From Methylocystaceae bacterium (GTDB lineage Bacteria > Pseudomonadota > Alphaproteobacteria > Rhizobiales > Beijerinckiaceae): a stretch of 5,610 nucleotides of DNA. Positions within the stretch are counted from its first letter, which is position 1; the number at the start of each line of letters is the position of its first letter. Positions 1 to 5,610 of this stretch are shown in pieces. The DNA is taken from contig PQAN01000407.1 in assembly GCA_003105285.1 (NCBI GenBank), forward strand, positions 1 through 5,610, written 5' to 3'. The notes beneath the pieces were generated by a model. It was given only the letters and a program-made list of their open reading frames with translations, ran no database searches and had not been told where the DNA came from. The position numbers were made by a program, and so were the translations under genes.

Positions 1-1
1 A

Positions 2-1669
2 CTATTTCGTCCCGCCGGCGTGTTCCTCGGGCGGCTGAAGGATCGATACCTTCGCCATGACGGCCCGGAGCATGTCATGGCTTTCGCGCCGACGCGAAGC
101 GGCAAGGGCGTCGGGCTCGTCGTGCCAACGCTGCTCTCCTGGACCGGATCGGCCGTCATCCACGACATCAAGGGGGAGAACTGGCAGCTCACCGCGGGCT
201 GGCGCTCGCGTTTCTCGCATTGCCTGCTGTTCAATCCGACCGATCCGCGCTCGGCCCGTTACAATCCGCTGCTCGAAGTGCGCAAAGGCCCCGACGAGGT
301 GCGCGACGTCCAGAATATCGCCGACATACTGGTCGATCCGGAAGGCGCGCTGGAGCGCCGCAGTCATTGGGAGAAGACCAGCCATTCGCTGCTCGTCGGC
401 GCGATCCTGCATGTCCTCTATGCGGAAGAAGATAAGACGCTCGCGCGCGTCGCCACTTTCCTGTCCGATCCCCGGCGCTCCTTCGCCCACACCCTGCGGC
501 GGATGATGGCGACCAATCATCTCGGCACGCCGGAACGCCCCGAAGTCCATCCGGTGGTCGCATCCGCCGCGCGCGAGGTGTTGAACAAGTCCGAGAACGA
601 GAGGAGCGGAGTGCTCTCGACCGCCATGTCGTTTCTCGGGCTCTATCGCGATCCGACGGTCGCGGCGACGACGTCCGCCTGCGATTGGCGCATCGCCGAC
701 CTGATGGACGCCGAACGGCCGGCATCGCTCTATCTCGTCATTCCGCCGTCGGATATCTCGCGCACCAAGCCGCTGGCGCGGCTCATGCTGAGCCAGATCG
801 GGCGACGCCTGACCGAGCGGCTGGAAGGCGATCCGAAGAAGAGCCGCAAGCATCAACTGCTGATGATGCTCGACGAGTTTCCCGCGCTGGGGCGGCTCGA
901 CTTCTTCGAGACGGCGCTCGCCTTCATGGCGGGCTACGGCATTCGCGCCTATCTCATCGCGCAGAGCCTCAACCAGATTTCCAAGGCCTATGGCGAGAAC
1001 AACGCCATTCTCGACAACTGCCATGTGCGCATCGCCTTCTCGTCGAACGACGAGCGCACCGCCAAACGGATCTCCGATGCGCTCGGCACGGCGACGGAGC
1101 TGCGCGCCCAGCGCAACTACGCCGGCCATCGCCTGGCGCCCTGGCTGTCGCATGTCATGGTGTCGCGGCAGGAGACGGCCCGCCCGCTGCTCACGCCGGG
1201 CGAGGTGATGCAATTGCCGCCTTCGGACGAACTCGCGCTCGTCTCCGGCCTGCCGCCGATCCGGGCGAAGAAGCTCAGATATTACGAGGACCGAAACTTC
1301 ATCGAGCGGGTCGTGCCGGCGCCGGCGCTGAGCGACGGCCCCTATGCCGATCGGCCGCCGCCGCGGCCCGACGACTGGAGCGGGCAGGTGCGCGGCATGG
1401 ACGATCGCCTGTTGCCGTCCGAGGACGGTGATCCCGCTTCGGCCCTTCTCGACGAAGGCGGGCTTCAGCAGCAGCGTCATCCCGGCCTGCCGGAGGAGGA
1501 TGCTCTTGCTTCGCCGGAGCCGGCGCAATCTGATGTCTTCGGTCCGCTCGACGACGACGGCGATCCGACCGCCGACCAGAAGGTCATCGATCGAATCTCC
1601 ACGGCCGCGCGCGTCTATGGCGTCAATGAAAGCGTCGATCGCGACGACGATATCCTGCCCGGTTTCTGA
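2..1669 (+). CDS. traG: Conjugal transfer coupling protein TraG (VirD4/TraD family ATPase), 5' partial
   Basis: Inner-membrane coupling ATPase that docks the relaxase-DNA intermediate to the Trb secretion channel. The frame is open from the left edge with no start; 555 residues are visible. Family members usually have about 650 residues, so roughly the first 100, carrying the membrane helices, lie outside the window. The GTG at position 20 falls inside conserved sequence (LFRPAGVFLGRL) and is not the start. The Walker A-like loop APTRSGKGVG has its lysine at 104-106; the A at the first glycine position and G after the lysine match my recollection of the family. Conserved VVPTLLSW and HDIKGENWQL follow. 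Walker B LLMMLDEFPALG has Asp at 872-874 and Glu at 875-877. The GYGIRAYLIAQSLNQI block follows, as in VirD4 proteins. After about 1380 comes an acidic, Pro-rich, poorly conserved tail ending DDDILPGF. Assignment is firm; the exact N-terminus cannot be seen. Confidence 0.96.
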   Translation, partial: LFRPAGVFLGRLKDRYLRHDGPEHVMAFAPTRSGKGVGLVVPTLLSWTGSAVIHDIKGENWQLTAGWRSRFSHCLLFNPTDPRSARYNPLLEVRKGPDEVRDVQNIADILVDPEGALERRSHWEKTSHSLLVGAILHVLYAEEDKTLARVATFLSDPRRSFAHTLRRMMATNHLGTPERPEVHPVVASAAREVLNKSENERSGVLSTAMSFLGLYRDPTVAATTSACDWRIADLMDAERPASLYLVIPPSDISRTKPLARLMLSQIGRRLTERLEGDPKKSRKHQLLMMLDEFPALGRLDFFETALAFMAGYGIRAYLIAQSLNQISKAYGENNAILDNCHVRIAFSSNDERTAKRISDALGTATELRAQRNYAGHRLAPWLSHVMVSRQETARPLLTPGEVMQLPPSDELALVSGLPPIRAKKLRYYEDRNFIERVVPAPALSDGPYADRPPPRPDDWSGQVRGMDDRLLPSEDGDPASALLDEGGLQQQRHPGLPEEDALASPEPAQSDVFGPLDDDGDPTADQKVIDRISTAARVYGVNESVDRDDDILPGF

Positions 1670-1700
1670 AGCATTTCGTAGCTGAGCGCATTCGAGCGTA

Positions 1701-1718
1701 CATAAGAGTCATAAGAGA
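1701..1718 (+). repeat. Tandem 9-bp direct repeat, possible operator
   Basis: Two adjacent units, CATAAGAGT (1701-1709) and CATAAGAGA (1710-1718), agree at 8 of 9 positions. They lie 68-85 bp before the copG ATG, in the most A/T-rich part of the leader. Ribbon-helix-helix proteins commonly bind short repeated sites near their own promoter, so this could be the binding site of the downstream protein. That link is inference; the repeat itself is directly visible. Confidence 0.5.
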
Positions 1719-1737
1719 TTCCGGCTTCCTGCCCGAT

Positions 1738-1782
1738 GCTCGTTCCAGATACGGCGCCGTGACGCGCAACGCGGGAACGAGC
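1738..1782 (+). repeat. 9-bp perfect inverted repeat enclosing a 10-bp palindrome and overlapping the copG ribosome binding site
   Basis: GCTCGTTCC at 1738-1746 is the exact reverse complement of GGAACGAGC at 1774-1782, with a 27-nt spacer. Inside the spacer, ACGGCGCCGT (1751-1760) is a perfect palindrome. The right arm covers most of the GGGA (1773-1776) that is the likely Shine-Dalgarno sequence of the ATG at 1786. It could therefore be a DNA operator or, in the transcript, a stem that limits copG translation. There is no T run after it, which argues against a terminator. Chance occurrence cannot be ruled out in such GC-rich DNA. Confidence 0.4.
1773..1776 (+). promoter_or_regulatory. Ribosome binding site deciding the copG start
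   Basis: GGGA lies 9 nt before the ATG at 1786. The alternative in-frame GTG at 1759 has no purine-rich sequence at a suitable distance, so the ATG is preferred. Confidence 0.5.
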
Positions 1783-1785
1783 TTC

Positions 1786-2196
1786 ATGAAGGCCGAACGA
1801 ATCCGCCACCAGTTCCTGCTCGAGCCGCCGTTGAGCGAGAAGCTCGACAAGCTCGCTCGCCGTCCCGGCGCCACCAAATCCGAGATCGTCGCCAAGGCGG
1901 TCGAAGCCTTCATCGAACGGCGCGGCGAGAACGAGCTCGATCAGCGCTACGGCAAGAGGCTCGACCGGCTGTCGCAGGACATCGATCATGTTCGGCGCGA
2001 TGTCGAGATCGTTCTCGAGAGCCTCGCTCTCTTCATCCGGTTCACGATCACGCTCAACGCCCATACGCCCGCGCCGGACAAAGCGACCCAGGCGATCGCG
2101 CAGGAGCGCTTCCAGAAATTCGTCGATCAGGTCGGCCGCCAGATCGCGGCCGGCAAGAAGTCGCTCGCGACCGCGGGCGGGGAGGAGGAACGATGA
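1786..2196 (+). CDS. Ribbon-helix-helix (CopG-like) regulator of the trb cluster
   Basis: A 136-residue protein, probably a DNA-binding regulator of the transfer genes. Residues 7-14 (RHQFLLEP) form the expected beta strand. Residues 16-28 (LSEKLDKLARRPG) and 30-47 (TKSEIVAKAVEAFIERRG) fit the two helices of an RHH fold, with the usual G-x-x-K-S-E turn between them. A longer C-terminal part follows, with a predicted helical stretch (LDRLSQDIDHVRRDVEIVLESLALFIRF written here in words: Leu/Ile-rich, about residues 59-86) and a conserved-looking ERFQKFVDQVGRQIA segment (107-121). The same small gene sits between traG and trbB in many related clusters. An in-frame GTG at 1759 would add nine residues; ATG 1786 is chosen because it has a better ribosome binding site and starts just before the domain. 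The stop overlaps the trbB start by 4 nt. The target DNA and whether it represses or activates are unknown. Confidence 0.88.
   Translation: MKAERIRHQFLLEPPLSEKLDKLARRPGATKSEIVAKAVEAFIERRGENELDQRYGKRLDRLSQDIDHVRRDVEIVLESLALFIRFTITLNAHTPAPDKATQAIAQERFQKFVDQVGRQIAAGKKSLATAGGEEER
2179..2190 (+). promoter_or_regulatory. Strong ribosome binding site for trbB
   Basis: The purine run GGGGAGGAGGAA contains GGAGG (2181-2185) 7 nt before the trbB ATG at 2193. It lies within the last codons of copG (encoding Gly-Gly-Glu-Glu-Glu), so trbB can be translated strongly while coupled to copG. Confidence 0.75.
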
Positions 2197-3161
2197 CGAT
2201 CAATCCGGAGGCGGACGACCGACGCCGCGCCATGCTGCGCACGGCGATGGGACAGGCGATCGCCGTAGCGCTCGCCGACGCGTCCGTCATCGAGGTGATG
2301 GTCAATCCGGACGGGGCGCTGCGTCTCGACATGCTCGGACATGGCCGCGTCGACACGGGCGTCCGCATCATGCCCGCCGAGGTCGAACGCATCATCCGGC
2401 TCGTGGCCTCGCATATCCGCGCGGAGGCGCATGCCGACAACCCGATCGTCAGCGCGGAGCTCCCGACGGGCGAGCGGTTCGAGGGGCTCCTGCCGCCGGT
2501 GGCTTCGGCGCCGTGCTTCGCGATCAGGAAGCCAGCCGCCAGAATCTACACGCTTGAGGACTATGTCGCCGACGGCATTATGTCGCCGATCGAGGCGACG
2601 GCGCTGAAAAAGATCGTGCACGATCGCTGCAATATTCTCGTCGCCGGCGGCACATCGTCGGGCAAGACGACTTTCGCCAACGCCCTTCTCGCCGAGATCG
2701 CCGAATGCGACGAGCGCGTGATCCTCATCGAGGATACGCGAGAACTGCAATGCGCCGCCAAGGATTGCGTCAGCCTCCGCACGCGGCGCGGCTTCGTCAC
2801 GCTCGCCGATCTCGTGCGCTCGACGCTCAGGCTTCGCCCCGACCGCATCATCGTTGGCGAGGTGCGCGGCGCCGAAGCGCTCGACATGCTGAAGGCGTGG
2901 AACACCGGTCATCCGGGCGGCGTCGCGACCGTGCACGCCAATTCGGCGCGTTCGGCGCTCTATCGCATCGAGCAGCTCTGTCAGGAAGCCGTCGTCAGGG
3001 CGCCGCGGCGCCTCATCGCCGAGGCGATCGACATCGTCGTGTTCATCGCCGGGCGCGGCTCCTCGCGCCGCATCGAGACGATCGCCGAGGTCACAGGCCT
3101 CGACGCCAATGGCGACTATGCGGTCGCCTCGCTCACCCCCGCCCGATTGCAGACTCTCTAG
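2193..3161 (+). CDS. trbB: Conjugal transfer ATPase TrbB (VirB11 / type II-IV secretion family)
   Basis: A 322-residue cytoplasmic, probably hexameric traffic ATPase that drives pilus assembly and substrate transfer at the base of the Trb channel. An N-terminal domain of about 140 residues includes the conserved IEVMVNPDG (33-41) and the region around PTGERFEGLLPP (91-102). The C-terminal ATPase domain has Walker A GGTSSGKT (152-159, Lys158), the Asp box VILIEDTRELQ (176-186), Walker B RIIVGEVRGAEALDML (218-233) and the His box TGHPGGVATVHANS (238-251). All motifs are intact and the length is normal for the family. The ATG overlaps the copG stop in ATGA and has a strong Shine-Dalgarno sequence. 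The gene ends in TAG 13 nt before trbC. Identification is very secure. Confidence 0.97.
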   Translation: MTINPEADDRRRAMLRTAMGQAIAVALADASVIEVMVNPDGALRLDMLGHGRVDTGVRIMPAEVERIIRLVASHIRAEAHADNPIVSAELPTGERFEGLLPPVASAPCFAIRKPAARIYTLEDYVADGIMSPIEATALKKIVHDRCNILVAGGTSSGKTTFANALLAEIAECDERVILIEDTRELQCAAKDCVSLRTRRGFVTLADLVRSTLRLRPDRIIVGEVRGAEALDMLKAWNTGHPGGVATVHANSARSALYRIEQLCQEAVVRAPRRLIAEAIDIVVFIAGRGSSRRIETIAEVTGLDANGDYAVASLTPARLQTL

Positions 3162-3164
3162 ACG

Positions 3165-3168
3165 AGGA
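3165..3168 (+). promoter_or_regulatory. Ribosome binding site deciding the trbC start
   Basis: AGGA lies 6 nt before the ATG at 3175, in the only true gap within the trb genes. The open frame extends upstream to 3109 inside trbB, but this site and the signal peptide right after 3175 fix the start. Confidence 0.7.
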
Positions 3169-3174
3169 AACGCC

Positions 3175-3495
3175 ATGCCCAAAAATCCCGCAACTCTTCG
3201 GCTCTTGTCCAGTGTCGCCCTCTCGTTCGTCCTGGCGGCGCCCGCCCATGCGGCAGGCTCCGGCATGCCGTGGGAGGAGCCGCTGCAGAAAATTCTCGAT
3301 TCCGTGCAGGGCCCCGTCGCGAAGATCATCGCGGTGATCATCATCATCGTCACCGGGCTCACGCTCGCCTTCGGCGAGACGGCTGGCGGATTTCGGCGGC
3401 TGATCCAGATCGTCTTCGGGCTCTCGATCGCCTTCGCGGCCAGCTCCTTCTTTCTGTCCTTCTTCTCCTTCGGCGGCGGGGCGCTCCTTCGATGA
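3175..3495 (+). CDS. trbC: Conjugative pilin TrbC (VirB2 family)
   Basis: A 106-residue precursor of the major subunit of the conjugative pilus. Residues 1-26 are a signal peptide: a Lys/Arg-containing start, a hydrophobic core (LLSSVALSFVLAA) and a typical AHA-A cleavage site after Ala26. The mature part starts AGSGMPWEEPL and has two hydrophobic segments, about residues 49-67 (with an IIIIV run) and 77-98, separated by a short loop FGETAGGFRRL, ending GGGALLR. This is the normal VirB2/TrbC pattern. RP4 TrbC is further trimmed and made circular by the TraF protease; whether that happens here cannot be judged, and no traF is in view. The start at 3175 is supported by the ribosome binding site and signal peptide. 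Its stop overlaps the trbD start by 4 nt. Confidence 0.93.
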   Translation: MPKNPATLRLLSSVALSFVLAAPAHAAGSGMPWEEPLQKILDSVQGPVAKIIAVIIIIVTGLTLAFGETAGGFRRLIQIVFGLSIAFAASSFFLSFFSFGGGALLR

Positions 3496-3761
3496 CCGCG
3501 TCCCGTCGCATCGAAGGCTTCGAGGTTCCCGTCCATCGGGCGCTCTGCGAGCCGATCCTGCTCGGCGGCGCGCCGCGCGCCGTCGCCATCGTCAACGGCA
3601 CGGTCGCGGCCGCGATCGGACTGGGGCTCCAGCAATGGATCCCGGGCCTGTGCCTGTTCGTCGCCGGCCACACGCTCGCCGCGTTCGCCGCGAAGCGCGA
3701 TCCGGACTTCATGCCCGTGCTCCTCCGCCATCTGCGACAGAAGGGGCGGTGGTCATGCTGA
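3492..3761 (+). CDS. trbD: Inner-membrane channel protein TrbD (VirB3 family)
   Basis: An 89-residue protein of the inner-membrane part of the Trb channel, thought to work with the TrbE ATPase in pilus biogenesis. After a short N-terminal segment with the family wording GFEVPVHRALCEPILLGGAPR (about residues 9-29, conserved P-V-H-R and P-I-L-x-G-x-P-R), two hydrophobic segments follow (about 29-47 and 50-67). Then come a D-P-D-F motif (70-73) and a basic end. Size and order after trbC are as expected. The ATG is inside ATGA shared with the trbC stop; no good Shine-Dalgarno sequence is at the right distance, so translation is probably coupled to trbC. The end overlaps trbE by 7 nt. Confidence 0.93.
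   Translation: MTASRRIEGFEVPVHRALCEPILLGGAPRAVAIVNGTVAAAIGLGLQQWIPGLCLFVAGHTLAAFAAKRDPDFMPVLLRHLRQKGRWSC
3741..3746 (+). promoter_or_regulatory. Ribosome binding site for trbE within trbD
   Basis: AAGGGG lies 8 nt before the ATG at 3755 and inside the end of trbD. It supports 3755 as the trbE start. Confidence 0.6.
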
Positions 3762-5610
3762 GCCTCGTCGAATATCGCCGGCGCGCCGACCGGCTCGCCG
3801 ATCTTCTCCCCTGGGCGGCGCTCGTCGCGCCCGGCGTCGTTTTGAACAAAGACGGGAGTTTCCAGCGTACGTTCCGCTTTCGCGGCCCCGATCTCGAGAG
3901 CGCCACCGAGGCCGAGCTCGTCGGCGTATGCGCGCGCGCCAATAATGCGCTCGGGCGTTTCGGCTCCGGCTGGGCGCTGTTCTTCGAGGCGGAGCGCGTC
4001 GCCGCGCAGCTCTATCCGAGCTCGGATTTTCCCGACCCGGCCTCATGGTTCGTCGACGAGGAGCGCCGCGCCGCCTTCGAGGGCAAAGTCTCCCATTTCG
4101 AGAGCCGCTACCACCTGACGCTTCTCTTCCTGCCGCCGCCAGACAGACAGATGCGGGCGGAAAGCGCATTTCTCGACAGCGGCCGGAAAGGGGAGGGGCG
4201 GAACTGGCGCCGGGAGCTCGACGGCTTCCTCGACGAGACGGACCGGGCGCTCGGTCTTCTGTCCGGGTTCATGCCGGAGGTGCGTGCGCTCGACGACGCG
4301 GAGACGCTGACCTTCCTACACGGGACGATCTCGACCAGACGCCATCCGGTCGCCGTTCCGAGAACGCCGATGTATCTCGACGGCGTCCTGGTAGACACGC
4401 CGCTAACCGGCGGATTCGAGCCGATGCTGGGCGACAGCCATTTGCGCACGCTCACCGTCCTCGGCTTCCCCAATGTGACGCGCCCCGGAATCCTCGACGC
4501 GCTCAACCATCTGGACTTCGCCTATCGCTGGACGACGCGCTTCCTGCCTCTCGACAAGACGCAGGCCGTCAAGACGCTCACCACGCTTCGCCGCCACTGG
4601 TTCGCCAAGCGCAAGTCGATCGCCGCGATCCTGCGCGAGGTGCTCTACAATGAGCCCGTCCAGCTCCTCGACTCCGACGCCGACAACAAGGTCGCGGACG
4701 CCGATCTGGCGCTGCAGGCGCTCGGCGGCGACCATGTCGGCTTTGGCTATCTCACCGCCGCCGTCACGGTCTGGGACGAAGACCACGACGTCGTCGAAGA
4801 CAAGCTGCGCGCCGTCGAGCGCATCGTCAACGGCCTCGGCTTCGCCTCGATTCGCGAGACGACGAATGCGGTCGAAGCCTGGCTCGGCTCCTTGCCGGGG
4901 CACGTCTACGCCAATGTCAGACAGCCGCTCGTCCATACGCTGAACCTCGCCCATCTGACGCCGCTCTCGTCCGTCTGGGCGGGACCGGCGCACAATGCCC
5001 ACCTCGACGGCCCGCCGCTGCTCTACGCCGAGACGAGCGGTTCGACGCCGTTCCGCCTTTCGACCCATGTCGGCGACGTCGGCCATATGCTCGTCGTCGG
5101 CCCGACCGGCGCGGGCAAGTCCGTGCTGCTATCGCTGATCGCTCTGCAGTTCCGCCGCTACGCGAGCGCACAGGTCTATATTTTCGACAAGGGCAATTCC
5201 GCGCGGGCCGCTGTGCTCGCTTGCGGGGGCGCGCATCACATTCTCGGCGCCGACGGCTCGCTCGCCTTTCAGCCGCTTCGCGATATCGACGATCCGGCGA
5301 CGCGCAGCTGGGCCGTCGAATGGTTATGCGGTCTGCTCGCCCACGAACAGACGACCGTCACCCCGGAGGTGAAGGAGGTCGTCTGGTCGGCGCTCACCAG
5401 TCTCGCGACGGCGCCGCTCGACGAGCGCACGCTCACCGGCCTTTCCGTCCTCGTCCAGTCCAACGCGCTGAAAGCGGCGCTCATGCCCTACACGCTCGAC
5501 GGCCCGTTCGGCCGCCTGCTCGACGCCGCCGAAAGCCGTCTCGCGCTCGCCGACATGCAATGTTTCGAGATGGAAGAGCTCATGCATCAATCCGGCGTCG
5601 TCCTGCCGGT
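3755..5610 (+). CDS. trbE: Conjugal transfer ATPase TrbE (VirB4 family), 3' partial
   Basis: The large ATPase of the Trb type IV secretion channel, acting at the inner membrane in pilus assembly and transfer. The frame reads without a stop from ATG 3755 to the right edge, giving 618 full codons. The family has about 800-850 residues, so about a quarter is missing. The N-terminus MLSLVEYRRRADRLADLLPW and VAPGVVLNKDGSFQRTFRFRG are typical. A long CagE/TrbE/VirB domain follows, including TGGFEPMLGD (about 219-228) and LTVLGFPN (about 233-240). The ATPase part starts near residue 440 with Walker A GPTGAGKS (449-456, Lys455 at 5117-5119), then the expected VYIFDKGNSAR segment. Walker B and the C-terminal motifs lie beyond the window, so an intact 3' end cannot be confirmed. 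The start overlaps trbD by 7 nt. Confidence 0.96.
   Translation, partial: MLSLVEYRRRADRLADLLPWAALVAPGVVLNKDGSFQRTFRFRGPDLESATEAELVGVCARANNALGRFGSGWALFFEAERVAAQLYPSSDFPDPASWFVDEERRAAFEGKVSHFESRYHLTLLFLPPPDRQMRAESAFLDSGRKGEGRNWRRELDGFLDETDRALGLLSGFMPEVRALDDAETLTFLHGTISTRRHPVAVPRTPMYLDGVLVDTPLTGGFEPMLGDSHLRTLTVLGFPNVTRPGILDALNHLDFAYRWTTRFLPLDKTQAVKTLTTLRRHWFAKRKSIAAILREVLYNEPVQLLDSDADNKVADADLALQALGGDHVGFGYLTAAVTVWDEDHDVVEDKLRAVERIVNGLGFASIRETTNAVEAWLGSLPGHVYANVRQPLVHTLNLAHLTPLSSVWAGPAHNAHLDGPPLLYAETSGSTPFRLSTHVGDVGHMLVVGPTGAGKSVLLSLIALQFRRYASAQVYIFDKGNSARAAVLACGGAHHILGADGSLAFQPLRDIDDPATRSWAVEWLCGLLAHEQTTVTPEVKEVVWSALTSLATAPLDERTLTGLSVLVQSNALKAALMPYTLDGPFGRLLDAAESRLALADMQCFEMEELMHQSGVVLP

Larger units (their letters stand above)
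1670..1785 (+). promoter_or_regulatory. Intergenic leader, candidate control region of the copG-trb operon
   Basis: This 116-bp gap is the only sizeable non-coding stretch in the window and sits just before the regulator gene. Its first half is visibly richer in A/T than the genes around it. It contains a tandem repeat (1701-1718), an inverted repeat (1738-1746 with 1774-1782) and a 10-bp palindrome (1751-1760). No convincing sigma-70 promoter is visible. A loose pair TTTCGT (1674-1679) and TACATA (1699-1704) has a 19-bp spacer and is only a guess. I see no hairpin followed by a T run, so there is no evidence of a terminator after traG, and read-through from traG is possible. The role as promoter/operator is inferred from position and repeats. 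Confidence 0.45.

Noticed and set aside
685..1431. 248-codon plus-strand frame inside traG
   Set aside because: It is a frame-shifted reading of traG, rich in Arg and Ala, overlapping the Walker B region; not a gene.
2..1528. 508-codon open frame on the minus strand opposite traG
   Set aside because: It is antisense to a gene with intact coupling-protein motifs, and its Arg/Ala/Glu/His-rich product shows no recognisable domain. Long antisense frames are expected where G/C-rich third positions remove stop codons.
1738..1782. Rho-independent terminator after traG
   Set aside because: The inverted repeat has a 27-nt loop and no T run after the right arm; it also runs into the copG ribosome binding site.
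2127..3731. 534-codon open frame on the minus strand opposite trbB, trbC and trbD
   Set aside because: It spans several genes with clear motifs on the plus strand, and its low-complexity Arg/Asp-rich product has no family features; a by-product of codon bias.
4045..4653. 202-codon plus-strand frame inside trbE, possibly a sign of a frameshift
   Set aside because: I read the trbE frame codon by codon from 3755 to 5610 and found no stop or break, so there is no frameshift and this is a shadow frame.
4403..5086. 227-codon open frame on the minus strand opposite trbE
   Set aside because: It lies wholly within the conserved trbE frame and has no supporting motif or upstream ribosome binding site that I could recognise.
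1..5610. CRISPR array, tRNA, insertion sequence, attachment site or transfer origin
   Set aside because: Apart from the 116-bp leader the window is almost entirely coding; I saw no spaced repeats, tRNA-like fold, transposase or relaxase-linked nick region.

Overview
The window is one densely packed, plus-strand segment of a conjugative transfer locus of the P-type (Trb) type IV secretion family. The order is traG (5' end cut by the window) - ribbon-helix-helix (CopG-like) regulator - trbB - trbC - trbD - trbE (3' end cut). This traG-copG-trbBCDE(JLFGI) order is the familiar one in integrative and conjugative elements and plasmids of Alpha- and Betaproteobacteria (Tn4371-like and rhizobial trb clusters). 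High GC content, strong G/C preference at third codon positions and protein wording typical of rhizobial-type trb clusters suggest an alphaproteobacterial host. This is inference: no rRNA, integrase or att site lies in the window to fix the host or the element.

Layout: positions 2-1669 hold the coupling-protein ATPase TraG, lacking its N-terminal membrane part. Positions 1670-1785 are the only real intergenic gap. It holds a 9-bp tandem repeat, a 9-bp inverted repeat and a 10-bp palindrome, and is the best candidate control region for the downstream operon. Positions 1786-2196 encode the small RHH protein. Positions 2193-3161 encode the TrbB ATPase, 3175-3495 the TrbC pilin, 3492-3761 the TrbD membrane protein, and 3755-5610 the first 618 codons of the TrbE ATPase. 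Three of the four junctions from copG to trbE overlap (copG/trbB, trbC/trbD, trbD/trbE); only trbC has a short spacer and its own ribosome binding site.

Working together: TraG brings the relaxase-DNA complex to the channel. TrbB (VirB11-like) and TrbE (VirB4-like) power pilus assembly and transport. TrbC (VirB2-like) is the pilus subunit and TrbD (VirB3-like) works with TrbE at the inner membrane. The RHH protein probably controls expression of the trb operon. The remaining trb genes (J, L, F, G, I) would be expected just past the right edge.

I see no new system here. The coding content is a well-known module with intact motifs. The part worth a second look is the structured 116-bp leader in front of copG-trb.
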